From assembly GCA_016125095.1 (NCBI GenBank), contig WGMK01000022.1, positions 101,897 through 165,896 of the forward strand: DNA of 64,000 nucleotides, given 5' to 3'. The stretch's first letter is position 1; the number at the start of each line of letters is the position of its first letter. This DNA is from Candidatus Hydrogenedens sp. (lineage in GTDB: Bacteria > Hydrogenedentota > Hydrogenedentia > Hydrogenedentales > JAEUWI01). Shown here piece after piece: positions 41,781 to 50,249 of this stretch. A program made the position numbers and the translations under genes. The notes beneath the pieces were generated by a model. The model ran no database searches. It was not told the origin of the DNA and saw only the letters and a program-made list of their open reading frames with translations.

Positions 41781-42884
41781 TTAGACGCGGGCCGCCTTGG
41801 CCTCGTCCATCAGCTTGGTGAACTGCTCGAAGAGATAGCGGCTGTCGTGCGGACCGGGCGAGGCCTCGGGGTGATACTGCACGCTGAAGATCGGCAGCGT
41901 CTTGTGGCGCAGGCCCGAACAGGTGTTGTCGTTCAAGTGAATGTGCGTCAGCTCCACCTTGCTGGTGTCGAGCGAATCGGGGTCCACCGCGAAGCCGTGG
42001 TTCTGCGAGGTGATCTCCACGCAGCCGTTTTCCTCGCGGCGCACCGGCTGGTTGCCGCCCCGGTGGCCGAACTTCAGCTTGAAGGTCTTGCCGCCCAGCG
42101 CATGCGCCAGCACCTGGTGGCCCAGGCAGATGCCGAACATCGGCTTGCCGGAATCCATCAGCGCCTGAATGGTCGGGTAGAGATACGGCAGCGCGGCAGG
42201 ATCGCCGGGGCCGTTGGACAGGAAAATACCGTCGGGATTGTGTGCCAGGATTTCCTCGGCTGTCGCGGTGGCGGGCACCACGGTCACATCGCAGCCGGCC
42301 TCGTTCAGCAGCCGCAGGATGTTCTGCTTCACGCCGAAATCGAGCGCGACCACGCGGTAGGGCTTGTCGCTGCCGCCGCCGCCGAAGTGATACGCCGCGG
42401 CCGCGCTGACCTCGCGTACGTAGTCGGTGCCTTCCATGCTCGGGGCCTGCTGCGCCTTCTTCACCAGCGAGGCATGGTCGGAATCGACCGTGCTGATGAT
42501 GGCGTTCATCGCGCCCTTGGTGCGGAGAATCTTGGTGATGGCGCGCGTGTCCACGCCGTCAATCGCCACGATGCCGTTCTTGCGGAGGTATTCCGGCAGG
42601 CTGGCGGTGGCGCGGTGGTTGCTCGGCTCGAAGCAGCATTCGCGCATGACGAAGCCGCGCGCGAAGGGCTGGCGCGATTCCACGTCGTCCTCGTTCACGC
42701 CGTAGTTGCCGATGTGCACGTAGGTCATGGTCACGATCTGGCCGGCGTAGGAGGGATCCGTCAGGATTTCCTGGTAGCCGGTCATGCTGGTGTTGAACAC
42801 CAGCTCGCCCGTGGCTTCGCCCTCGGCGCCCACGGCGCGGCCTTCGAACACATGCCCGTCTGCCAGTGCGAGATATGCCTCCAC
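41781..42884 (-). CDS. carA: Carbamoyl-phosphate synthase small subunit
   Basis: 367 residues from a GTG start at 42884 (AAGGAG 8 nt upstream; the longer frame starting at 42995 runs into the neighbour gene). N-terminal CarA domain (ALADGHVFEG, FNTSMTGYQEILTDPSYAGQIV), then a class I glutaminase: nucleophile Cys in FGICLGHQVLA, and His-Glu in YHPEASPGPHD. It hydrolyses glutamine and channels ammonia to CarB for pyrimidine and arginine synthesis. carB is not in this window. It is preceded by an alpha/beta hydrolase gene with 2 nt between stop and start. Confidence 0.95.
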   Translation of the reverse strand: MEAYLALADGHVFEGRAVGAEGEATGELVFNTSMTGYQEILTDPSYAGQIVTMTYVHIGNYGVNEDDVESRQPFARGFVMRECCFEPSNHRATASLPEYLRKNGIVAIDGVDTRAITKILRTKGAMNAIISTVDSDHASLVKKAQQAPSMEGTDYVREVSAAAAYHFGGGGSDKPYRVVALDFGVKQNILRLLNEAGCDVTVVPATATAEEILAHNPDGIFLSNGPGDPAALPYLYPTIQALMDSGKPMFGICLGHQVLAHALGGKTFKLKFGHRGGNQPVRREENGCVEITSQNHGFAVDPDSLDTSKVELTHIHLNDNTCSGLRHKTLPIFSVQYHPEASPGPHDSRYLFEQFTKLMDEAKAARV

Positions 42885-42886
42885 CG

Positions 42887-43918
42887 CTATGCTCCTTCCG
42901 AGGCCGGCGCCTCGTCTGCATTGAAAAACGCGAGCGAATCCTGGGCCAGCGAGGTATCGCCGCCGCGGAATTCCGCGTCCTGTTCCACTATCCATTTCAT
43001 GCCCGCCAGCAGCACCACCTTCACCGTGTCGACATCAAGCCCGATGTGGTCGCCCTCGTACCACTGAATGGTCTTGGGTTCCTGCACGGCGGCCTGCAGC
43101 GCCTCGGCACCGGGCGTGCCGATCACCAGATCTTCCTTGCCATTCTGCAATAGCACCGGACGCGGCGAAATGCCCGCGGCATAGTGCACCGGGTCGGCGG
43201 CGTCGAGCAGGTAGGCCAGCGTGTTGCGCAGCAGCGGCATCCACGGCCCCAGTTGCGGGTAGTTGTTCGCCACTTCCTGCTCGATCATCGGGGCCTGCAG
43301 CATCTTGTTGATGTCGCCGCCGCCGTAGACCAGCGCGATGGCCCGCACGCGCGGGTCCCGCGCGGCGAAGGTGCTGCCCGTGATGGCGCCGTAGCTGGCT
43401 CCCACCACGTAGATGCGCTCGGGATCGATATCGCCGCGCAGGGCGACGTAGTCCAGAAAGCGCCGGGAGTCGTTCACCGTCTTCCAGGGGCGGTCGAGGA
43501 AGGCATTGACCTGCGCGAGGGCTGAGGATTCCTTCGGCAGCTTGCGCTCGCCCTGCATGTACTGGTCGAAGCAGGCGAAGGCGAAGCCGTTCTGCACGAA
43601 GGGCTTGCAAATGTCCTTGAGGAATTCCTTCTTCTGGCCGATGCCGTGGAGGAATAGAATCAGCGGCAGCTTGCCGGCTGAATCTGCCGGACGCGCCAGC
43701 AGCGTGGGCACCTGTTCGCCGGGCCGCGCCTGAAAGGTGAAATCCTCCAGCACGTAGCCGTCCTGCTCGGTGACCGAACGCACCTGCAGCCCGGCGTCCA
43801 GATTCGGGTCGTAGTCGTCGAAATAGTGGGCGTCGGCGCGCTCTTTCATCACCGCGCCCACGATGATGACCGCCAGCAGCGCGGCCACGATGGTGCCCAA
43901 TATGCGCTTGAAGTTCAC
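42887..43918 (-). CDS. Membrane-anchored alpha/beta hydrolase
   Basis: 343 residues. An uncleaved-looking N-terminal helix (about 6-24, ILGTIVAALLAVIIVGAV) anchors the protein, with the hydrolase domain outside. Fold motifs: LILFLHGIGQKKEF (oxyanion region), nucleophile elbow GASYG (Ser at about 175), a late Asp (GKEDLVIGTP) and His in EGDHIGLD. It resembles the dienelactone-hydrolase-like/BAAT group. The substrate is unknown. It heads the leftward run abhydrolase-carA-thpR-yggT and has a candidate promoter 45 nt upstream. Confidence 0.85.
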   Translation of the reverse strand: MNFKRILGTIVAALLAVIIVGAVMKERADAHYFDDYDPNLDAGLQVRSVTEQDGYVLEDFTFQARPGEQVPTLLARPADSAGKLPLILFLHGIGQKKEFLKDICKPFVQNGFAFACFDQYMQGERKLPKESSALAQVNAFLDRPWKTVNDSRRFLDYVALRGDIDPERIYVVGASYGAITGSTFAARDPRVRAIALVYGGGDINKMLQAPMIEQEVANNYPQLGPWMPLLRNTLAYLLDAADPVHYAAGISPRPVLLQNGKEDLVIGTPGAEALQAAVQEPKTIQWYEGDHIGLDVDTVKVVLLAGMKWIVEQDAEFRGGDTSLAQDSLAFFNADEAPASEGA

Positions 43919-43962
43919 GGAGTACTCCTCTCGCCGCCGGTATCAGGAGGCAAATTCCGGGA

Positions 43963-43991
43963 AGTATAGCGCATGGAAGCCCTTGTGAGAA
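43963..43991 (-). promoter_or_regulatory. Candidate promoter of the hydrolase-carA operon
   Basis: On the minus strand TTCTCA (43991-43986), a 17-nt spacer and TATACT (43968-43963). The -10 is close to consensus and the -35 matches in four positions. It lies about 45 nt before the ATG at 43918. Confidence 0.5.
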
Positions 43992-44087
43992 AGAGCGGCC
44001 GCACGGCTGCCCATTCGGGGTTCCCCCGGGCGGTCCCAATCGGGTAGGCTGTCGGTTTCGAAGCGAGACTTTCGGGAGGCGACCGCC

Positions 44088-44975
44088 ATGCATGCGAAAA
44101 CCGCGATTTGTTGTCTGATGCTGTTGTGCTCGGCCGCGTGGGCGGGGGCGAACGATCCGCTCACGGGCACCGAGATACCGCTGTGGCCCGATGGCGCGCC
44201 GGAAGCCAAGGGAGAAGCGCGCATTCATCAGCCGTCCATCACCTACTACCTGCCGGAGCACTCAAGCGGCACAGGTGTGGTGGTGTGTCCGGGCGGCGGC
44301 TATGGCGGGTTGGCGATGGACCACGAGGGCGAGCAGATCGCGCAGTGGCTGAAGAGTAACGGCATCGCGGCGTTTGTACTGCGGTACCGCCATGCGCCGC
44401 TGTATCAGCACCCCGTGCCGCGCATGGACGTGCGCCGCGCGGTGCGGCTGGTGCGGTCGCGTGCGGAGGAATTCGGACTGAACCCGGAGCGCATCGGCGT
44501 GCTGGGCTTTTCCGCGGGGGGACACCTGACGGCGACCTCGGGCACGCAGTTCGAGGCGGGCCATCCGGATGCCGAAGACCCGGTGGAGCGCGTGTCGTCG
44601 CGGCCGGATTTCATCGCGCCGATCTACCCCGTGATTACCATGCAGGATCCGTATACGCATGCGGGTTCGCGGCGGAACCTCTTGGGCGAAGAACCGGATC
44701 CGGCGCTGGTGGAGCAGATGTCGCTGGAAACGCAGGTAACCGCCGATACGCCGCCCGCGTTCATCGTCTCAACCACCGAAGATGCCGCGGTGCCGGTGCA
44801 GAACGCGCTGCGGTTCTATGAGGCCTGCGTGAATGCAAAGGTGCCGGCGACCCTGCACGTGTTCAACACCGGACGCCACGGACTGGGACTGGGGCCCGAC
44901 GACTTGCCTTTCCACGCCTGGCCGGGGCTGTTCATCGAATGGATTGGCCACCTCGGGCTGTACGACAAGCCCTGA
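44088..44975 (+). CDS. Secreted alpha/beta hydrolase (esterase, BD-FAE/xylan-esterase-like)
   Basis: 295 residues with a signal peptide (to AAWAGAND). It starts with LTGTEIPLWPDGAPEAKG, typical of the acetyl-xylan/feruloyl esterase-like proteins of carbohydrate-degrading bacteria. The fold shows VVVCPGGGYGGLA (oxyanion HGGG-type loop as PGGGY), nucleophile elbow GFSAGGHL (Ser about 144), Asp in TTEDAAVP and His in GRHGLGLG. Probable role: removal of acyl groups from extracellular polysaccharide. GGGAGG precedes ATG 44088. It ends with its stop codon directly adjoining the stop of hpt on the other strand. Confidence 0.88.
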   Translation: MHAKTAICCLMLLCSAAWAGANDPLTGTEIPLWPDGAPEAKGEARIHQPSITYYLPEHSSGTGVVVCPGGGYGGLAMDHEGEQIAQWLKSNGIAAFVLRYRHAPLYQHPVPRMDVRRAVRLVRSRAEEFGLNPERIGVLGFSAGGHLTATSGTQFEAGHPDAEDPVERVSSRPDFIAPIYPVITMQDPYTHAGSRRNLLGEEPDPALVEQMSLETQVTADTPPAFIVSTTEDAAVPVQNALRFYEACVNAKVPATLHVFNTGRHGLGLGPDDLPFHAWPGLFIEWIGHLGLYDKP

Positions 44976-45497
44976 TCAATCGGCTTCGAGTGTGTACACG
45001 GCGGGCAGGCCGCGGTAGCGCTGGTTGTAGTCGAGCCCGTAGCCTACGACGAAGTGATCGTCGATGGTGAAGCCCGTGTAGTCGGGCTCGATGGGCAGCC
45101 CGCGGCGCGCGGGTTTGTCGAGCAGCGTGCAGATACGGAGCGTTGCGGGCCCGTGCGCCTGTACCGCTTCCAGCAGCCGCGCGGCGGTCCGTCCGGTATC
45201 GAGAATATCCTCCACCAGAATCACGGCGCGGCCGGAGAGGTCGGGAAGCCCATCCTCGCGTAGCGTCACGGAGCCGCTGCTTTCGGTATCCACGTAGCTC
45301 TGCGCGGAGAGAAATTCGATCTGCGAATCGATTTGCATGGCGCGGGCGAGGTCGCTCGTGAAATGCAGCGCGCCCTTGAGCACGCCGACGAGCACGGGTT
45401 CGGTGCCGGCGAAATCGGCGTCCAGCTGCCGGGCGAGTTCGGCGACGCGCACGGCGATGGCCTCGCGCGTAATCAAGGGGTGCTCACTCAGTCGCAT
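44976..45497 (-). CDS. hpt: Hypoxanthine phosphoribosyltransferase
   Basis: 173 residues from ATG 45497 (MRLSEHPLIT). The PRPP loop is VILVEDILDTGRTA; VLVGVLKGALHF and SYVDTESSG are the other family segments, and YGLDYNQRYRGLP the C-terminal one. It salvages hypoxanthine and guanine to IMP and GMP. The gene overlaps the end of tilS by 14 nt, a neighbour pairing (tilS-hpt) conserved in many bacteria. Confidence 0.95.
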   Translation of the reverse strand: MRLSEHPLITREAIAVRVAELARQLDADFAGTEPVLVGVLKGALHFTSDLARAMQIDSQIEFLSAQSYVDTESSGSVTLREDGLPDLSGRAVILVEDILDTGRTAARLLEAVQAHGPATLRICTLLDKPARRGLPIEPDYTGFTIDDHFVVGYGLDYNQRYRGLPAVYTLEAD

Positions 45498-46854
45498 CGA
45501 CAATCTCCACTTCGGCGGCGCGGCGGGTGTGCGGGGTAATCGCGACGGATTGCGCAACGGGGCCTCCGGGCAGCCAGAGGATATCGCTCCCACGCGCCAG
45601 CAGTGGCCAGGCATCGCGCGCGGGCACCGGTACGCCTGCATCGATAAACCAGTCCTTCAGCTTCTTGCTGCCGCCGAGGCCCAGCGGCGCGATGCGGTCG
45701 CCATCGCGCCGGGTGCGCAGAATCACGGAGTCCCCCAGTGCATCCGCATCGAAGACCTGTCGCCGGTCGTGGCAGTTCGTCGCCGAGACTTCGGGCACTT
45801 CCGGCAGCAAACGCGCGATGAACGTGCGGCCGAGCAGGGTGTCGGAACCGGGGACCGCAAGCGTGCAATCCTGCGGCGGCGCTTGCTGCTCGCGCTGCAC
45901 CACCGAGACGGCATCGCGCCCGGCGTACCACTGGCGGCCGGCATCCAGATCGAAGTGCGTACCCGTCGGCGCGGTCGCGATGAAATTCACGCCGGCGGCA
46001 ATGCGCTCGAAGTCCGCGTCGATGCCGAGCGCGTGCAGGGTATCCGCCACAAAGCGCCGCTGCACCGGCAGGGGGAGCGCGGAAAAGGCCTCGCGCGGGA
46101 TGCCGCCTGCATCGTCCTCGAGGAATTCGCGCACGCCTTCCATCGCGTGGTCGATGAAGTCGGTCTCGAGGCGGCTTTGCTCGGCGAGGCGAATGAGCGC
46201 GGCGTCGATGGCGGGGTTGTACTCTGCGCGCAGCAGCGGCAGCAGGCGATGCCGGATGCGGTTGCGCAGAAACCGCGGATCGGCGTTGCTCTCGTCCTCT
46301 TGCCACGCGTGGCCCTGCGCCTTCAGCCACGACTCGATATCGGCGCGGTGGCAATCGAGCAGGGGCCGCACCACGCGGCAATCACCGAGCAGCCGCACGG
46401 GCGGAATGCCCGCAAGCCCCGACACGCCCGTGCCGCGCAAGAGCCGGAAAAGCACGGTCTCCGCTTGGTCGTCGGCATGGTGGCCCGTGGCGATTACTGC
46501 GCAACCGATTTCGACGGCGCAACGCTCGAGGAAGGCGTAGCGCAGGCGGCGCGCGCACACCTCGAAAGACTCGCCACACGTTCTTGCTTCCGCTCCTACA
46601 TCGGCCGTGTCCACGTGCAGCGGCACGCCGAGCGCGGCGCATAGGTCGCGCACGAAGGCCTCGTCGGCATCGCTGCCGCCCGCGCGGGTCTGATGGTTGA
46701 AGTGCGCGGCCTGCACGGAATAACCGAGCGCTACCAACGCATGCAGCAGCCCGACCGAATCCGCGCCGCCCGAACACGCGACAAGCACCGGTTCGCCTGC
46801 GGACAGCATCTCGTGCGATGCAATGGTGGCGCGTACGCGATCGAGGAAGTCCAT
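45484..46854 (-). CDS. tilS: tRNA(Ile)-lysidine synthase
   Basis: 456 residues from ATG 46854. The N-terminal PP-loop ATPase has VLVACSGGADSVGLLHAL (about 24-41); FNHQTR, GHHADDQAETVLFRLLRG and the ESNAD...RNRIRHRLLP helix region follow, then the TilS substrate-binding and C-terminal domains (LGLGGSKKLKDWFIDAGVP). It converts cytidine to lysidine at position 34 of the AUA-reading tRNA-Ile and is essential. The ATG shares one base with the stop codon of the upstream methyltransferase (TGATG). Confidence 0.95.
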   Translation of the reverse strand: MDFLDRVRATIASHEMLSAGEPVLVACSGGADSVGLLHALVALGYSVQAAHFNHQTRAGGSDADEAFVRDLCAALGVPLHVDTADVGAEARTCGESFEVCARRLRYAFLERCAVEIGCAVIATGHHADDQAETVLFRLLRGTGVSGLAGIPPVRLLGDCRVVRPLLDCHRADIESWLKAQGHAWQEDESNADPRFLRNRIRHRLLPLLRAEYNPAIDAALIRLAEQSRLETDFIDHAMEGVREFLEDDAGGIPREAFSALPLPVQRRFVADTLHALGIDADFERIAAGVNFIATAPTGTHFDLDAGRQWYAGRDAVSVVQREQQAPPQDCTLAVPGSDTLLGRTFIARLLPEVPEVSATNCHDRRQVFDADALGDSVILRTRRDGDRIAPLGLGGSKKLKDWFIDAGVPVPARDAWPLLARGSDILWLPGGPVAQSVAITPHTRRAAEVEIVDATE

Positions 46855-47492
46855 CAGCCCGGTTTCCGCGCCACGACGGCAATTGCGGGCGTGGCGTGCC
46901 GCAGCAGGCGCGTGGGCCAGTGGGCGTAATACCCGCCCGGCAACAGATAGCGGTAGATGCCGAGCCAGCGCTCGACCGTCCAGCGCTCCGCCGCCCAGTC
47001 CAGCCAGAAGCCACGCGCGCGCTTGTGTACGTGCGTCGGGTCCTTGTCGAGCACCTGGATGATCGGCCCTGTGGGCCCGTCGTACACCGGCACCACGAAC
47101 AGCAGCGCGCCGCCGGGGCGCAGCAGCCGGTCGATTTCGCTGCCTGCGCGATCGATGCCGGGGATATGTTCCAGCACGTCGCACGCGGCGATGGCGTCGA
47201 AGGGGCCGGCGTAGGGCAGGGCCTCGCCCGAGGCGGCGGCATAACCCGCGCCCGGATCGGCGCGCCGCGCCTCGGCCAGCGCATGCGCGCTCATGTCGCA
47301 TCCGAAGCGCCGCCACTCCGGTCCCATCGAGCGCAGCAGCGGCGCGAAGGCGCAGCCGAGTTCGAGCAGGCGTCCGCCCTGCGGGGAGGCTTCGCGCAGC
47401 AGCGCGCGATAGAACGCCAGCTTGCGCTCCGGATTCTGGGCCGCGTAGTCGCGATAATTCGCGCCGAAATACTCCGCGCCGTAGGGGTTCAC
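46854..47492 (-). CDS. SAM-dependent methyltransferase
   Basis: 212 residues from a GTG start at 47492, chosen because it overlaps the upstream glycosyltransferase stop as GTGA. The Rossmann-type methyltransferase has motif I in GGRLLELGCAFAPLL, an acidic post-I position (CDMSAHAL), DAIAACDVLEHI (motif II, typical of class I enzymes of the Methyltransf_11 type) and LLRPGGALLFVVP. The target is unknown; coupling to a GT2 glycosyltransferase suggests a lipid or sugar intermediate in glycan synthesis. Confidence 0.85.
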   Translation of the reverse strand: MNPYGAEYFGANYRDYAAQNPERKLAFYRALLREASPQGGRLLELGCAFAPLLRSMGPEWRRFGCDMSAHALAEARRADPGAGYAAASGEALPYAGPFDAIAACDVLEHIPGIDRAGSEIDRLLRPGGALLFVVPVYDGPTGPIIQVLDKDPTHVHKRARGFWLDWAAERWTVERWLGIYRYLLPGGYYAHWPTRLLRHATPAIAVVARKPG

Positions 47493-48271
47493 CCGCCCAG
47501 CCTCCGCCGCAGCATCAGCTGCAGCGTGCGCGAAATCGTGCGGCCCACGCGCATCTTGCTCGCGCCTTCCTTGATGTCGTAGCGGAGGATGAACGGCACC
47601 TCGCCGAAGATGAGATGCATCCGCCGCAGCTTCAGCAGGATATCCACCATGCACTGGAAGCCTTCCTGATCGAGGAAGGCGTCGCCGTATTGCGCGAGCG
47701 CAGCCTGAATCACCCCGGCGCGGTAGGCGCGGAAGCCGCAGGTGAAATCGCGCACGCCCTGGATGGGAAACACCACGCGCAGCAGCATCGAGCCGCCCCA
47801 GCTCAACGCCCGGCGGTGCAGCGGCACGCCGATGGTGCGCGAGCCCGGCTGATAGCGCGACGCGATGACCACGTCGTGGCCCTCGTAAATCATGCGCGAC
47901 ATGCGGAGGATGAGGCCCGGCGTGTGCGTGTCGTCCGCGTCCATCGTCACGATGATGTCGCGCGGGGCCGCGGCATCGGCCGCATGCTTCAAGCCGTCGC
48001 GGATGGCTGCGCCCAGGCCCAGGTTCTGCGGATGCCGCACGAGCGACACAGGCATCCGCGCCGCGTACTCCCGGGCGATGGCGTCTGTACCGTCCGTGCT
48101 GCCGTCGTCCACCACGATGATTTGATACGGCAGGCCCGCTTCCGTCAGGTCCTCGTCGAGATGCTCCAGCAGCCGCCCGAGGCACGCCGCCTCATTGAAC
48201 GCCGGGAGCACCACGTGCACCCGCCGCCGACGCGCCGGAGCCGCTGAAGTTGTCGCGCTGGATTCCGCCAT
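47489..48271 (-). CDS. Family 2 glycosyltransferase (DPM1-like)
   Basis: 260 residues. GT-A fold motifs: VHVVLPAFNEAACL, IIVVDDGSTDGTDAI (nucleotide-sugar), DIIVTMDADDTHTPG (DxD-type metal site) and GVRDFTCGFRAYR, which is typical of dolichol- or polyprenyl-phosphate mannosyltransferase-like enzymes. No membrane helices, so it is cytosolic or membrane-peripheral. It heads the leftward operon GT2-methyltransferase-tilS-hpt with tight overlaps. Confidence 0.9.
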   Translation of the reverse strand: MAESSATTSAAPARRRRVHVVLPAFNEAACLGRLLEHLDEDLTEAGLPYQIIVVDDGSTDGTDAIAREYAARMPVSLVRHPQNLGLGAAIRDGLKHAADAAAPRDIIVTMDADDTHTPGLILRMSRMIYEGHDVVIASRYQPGSRTIGVPLHRRALSWGGSMLLRVVFPIQGVRDFTCGFRAYRAGVIQAALAQYGDAFLDQEGFQCMVDILLKLRRMHLIFGEVPFILRYDIKEGASKMRVGRTISRTLQLMLRRRLGG

Positions 48272-48277
48272 GCCGGA

Positions 48278-48306
48278 AGTATAGCCGCGCCGCCTACCGA
48301 CTTGAA
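48278..48306 (-). promoter_or_regulatory. Candidate promoter of the GT2 operon, giving a leaderless start
   Basis: TATACT (48283-48278) with TTCAAG (48306-48301) at 17-nt spacing on the minus strand. Only 6 nt separate the -10 from the ATG at 48271, so the transcript would start at or near the initiation codon. The -35 is weak (3 of 6). Confidence 0.4.
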
Positions 48307-48344
48307 GCGCCGGCCGTACGCACGCCTACCGGTCACTTACGGTG

Positions 48345-49652
48345 CTACACAGCCTCGAGCACGGCGCCGGCGGACTGACCGCCCGCGGCGCAGATGCCAA
48401 GCAGCGCGGTTTCCTTCCCGGAGCGGTGAAGTTCGTAGGCCATGGTGGTGACCATGCGCGCGCCAGTGGCGCCGAAGGGGTGCCCAAGCGCCACGGAACC
48501 GCCGTGGATGTTGATGTCTTCCGGCACAAGCGTGCCGACCGCGTGGTCCAGCCCGAGCCAGTCCTTGCAGAACTGCTCGCTCGCCATGGCCTTGAGCACG
48601 CAGAGCACCTGCGCGGCGAAGGCCTCGTGAATGTCGACGATGCTGGCGTCGGCGAGGGTCATGCCGGCGCGTTGCAGGGCGCGGGGCATGGAAAGCGCCG
48701 GGCCGATCAGCAGCTGATCGGCCGGATCGACAGCGTCGTAGCTCCAGCTGCGGAACGCGGCCAAGGGCGTAAGACCCAGCGCGCGCGCCTTGTCCTCCGA
48801 CATCAGCAGCACGGCCGCCGCGCCGTCAGTCAGCGCGCTCGAATTCGCGGCGGTCAGCGTGCCGCCTTCCTTGAACGCCGCCTTCAGCTTCGCCATCTTT
48901 TCCACGCTCGTGTCCGGGCGGATGAGGTTGTCGGCGTCCACCACCTTGCCCTCGGGCGTGTGGACCGGGAAGATCTCGTCGGACAGGGCGCCCTTCTCGA
49001 AGGCCGCCGCGGCGCGGTGGTGCGATTGCGCCGCGAAGGCGTCCTGCGCCTCGCGGGTAATGCCCCAGTGCGCGGCCATGCGCTCGGCCGCCTCGCCCAT
49101 CAGTTCGCCGGTCGAGCGTTCGCGGATGGCCGGGCGCTGCGGAATGAGATCCTTCTTGATACTGATCTGGCCAAGCAGGCCGAGGTAGTCGCCCACGCCC
49201 GCCTTGCCGCCCATGAGCACGGGCGCGGCCTTGTGCACGAAACTCTGCGGCATCTTCACCTCGGCGTTGCTCGTGCTGTCCGCGCCGCCCGCGATGATCA
49301 CGTCGGCCTCGCCGCGCTCGATGGCCGCTGCCGCCTGGGTAATGGCCACCAGGCCCGACGTGCAGGCGCGTGTGACCGTGGTGCCCTCGATGTGGTGCGG
49401 CAGGTCGGCGTCGAGCACGATTTCACGCGCGACGTTGGGCGCGCCGCCGGGCAGGATTACGCCGCCCCAGACCACCCCGCCGATCTCCTTGTCCTGGATG
49501 CCGGTCTTGTCGATGAGCCGCCGCACGGTGGCCGCGCCCAAGGCGATGGCGTCCATGCGGGTGAAGGCGCCGAAGGCGCGCAGGAAGGGCGTGCGCACAC
49601 CGCCGACGATGACGGCGCGGTTCTTGACGGGGGCATCCTTGAAAGCGGGCAT
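48345..49652 (-). CDS. Acetyl-CoA C-acyltransferase (thiolase, FadI/FadA2-like)
   Basis: 435 residues from ATG 49652. Thiolase active-site residues: Cys97 in TRACTSG, His in ALGHPFGATG and Cys in GICAAGGQSAG near the C-terminus. The extended loop (MGGKAGVGDYLGLLGQISIKKDL) matches the FadI-type rather than the shorter FadA-type. It cleaves 3-ketoacyl-CoA in beta-oxidation or condenses acyl-CoAs. A plausible partner is the large FabG at 36740-38089. The gene appears monocistronic. Confidence 0.93.
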   Translation of the reverse strand: MPAFKDAPVKNRAVIVGGVRTPFLRAFGAFTRMDAIALGAATVRRLIDKTGIQDKEIGGVVWGGVILPGGAPNVAREIVLDADLPHHIEGTTVTRACTSGLVAITQAAAAIERGEADVIIAGGADSTSNAEVKMPQSFVHKAAPVLMGGKAGVGDYLGLLGQISIKKDLIPQRPAIRERSTGELMGEAAERMAAHWGITREAQDAFAAQSHHRAAAAFEKGALSDEIFPVHTPEGKVVDADNLIRPDTSVEKMAKLKAAFKEGGTLTAANSSALTDGAAAVLLMSEDKARALGLTPLAAFRSWSYDAVDPADQLLIGPALSMPRALQRAGMTLADASIVDIHEAFAAQVLCVLKAMASEQFCKDWLGLDHAVGTLVPEDINIHGGSVALGHPFGATGARMVTTMAYELHRSGKETALLGICAAGGQSAGAVLEAV

Positions 49653-49745
49653 GGGAATCTCTCCTCGATGGTACGGATTCAGGCGCGCGGACGCGCGCAC
49701 GGGACTATTGTCGCATGCAGGCGCGGCGCGGTCAAAACCCGTTTC

Positions 49746-50249
49746 TTACGCGTTGAGCCACCACAGCGACGCATTCAACAGCGAAGCGAAGGCCACCCAG
49801 GCCGCGTAGGGCATCAGCAGGAATGAAACGGTGCGGCTGATGCGCCAGGAAAGCACGATAAGTGCGACGATGCAGAGTTCCAGCACGAGGATATCGACCA
49901 GCGCCAGCCCCATGCGGTGCAGGCCGAAAAAGATCCAGGTCCATGCGCCGTTCAGCAGCAGTTGCGCGAAATACACCGTCAGCGGCAATCCCACCGCCGC
50001 CCGATGACGCGCGCGCCAGAGCAACCAGCCCGACGCGGCTATCGCAATATACAGCATCGTCCACACCGGACCGAAGACCCAGTTGGGCGGATTAAAGAAG
50101 GGCTTCTCCAGTGCACGATACCAGTCGCCCGGACCGTACAACGCGCCGAACGAGGCGGCTGCAGAAACCGCAAGTATGAAGCCCGCGAGTGCCAGGCCAT
50201 CGGCAAGGCCTCGCCCCATCCGGCGGGGCGTATCGAGCGTCGTCGTCAT
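49746..50249 (-). CDS. tspO: TspO/MBR-family tryptophan-rich sensor protein
   Basis: 167 residues with five membrane helices. Family motifs are WYRALEKPFFNPPNWVFGPVWTMLYIAI and NGAWTWIFFG, and the conserved tryptophans are present. TspO proteins bind tetrapyrroles and modulate stress and light responses. The ATG overlaps the photolyase stop (ATGA at 50246-50249), so both are made from one message. Association with a photolyase points to light or porphyrin photostress. Confidence 0.93.
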   Translation of the reverse strand: MTTTLDTPRRMGRGLADGLALAGFILAVSAAASFGALYGPGDWYRALEKPFFNPPNWVFGPVWTMLYIAIAASGWLLWRARHRAAVGLPLTVYFAQLLLNGAWTWIFFGLHRMGLALVDILVLELCIVALIVLSWRISRTVSFLLMPYAAWVAFASLLNASLWWLNA

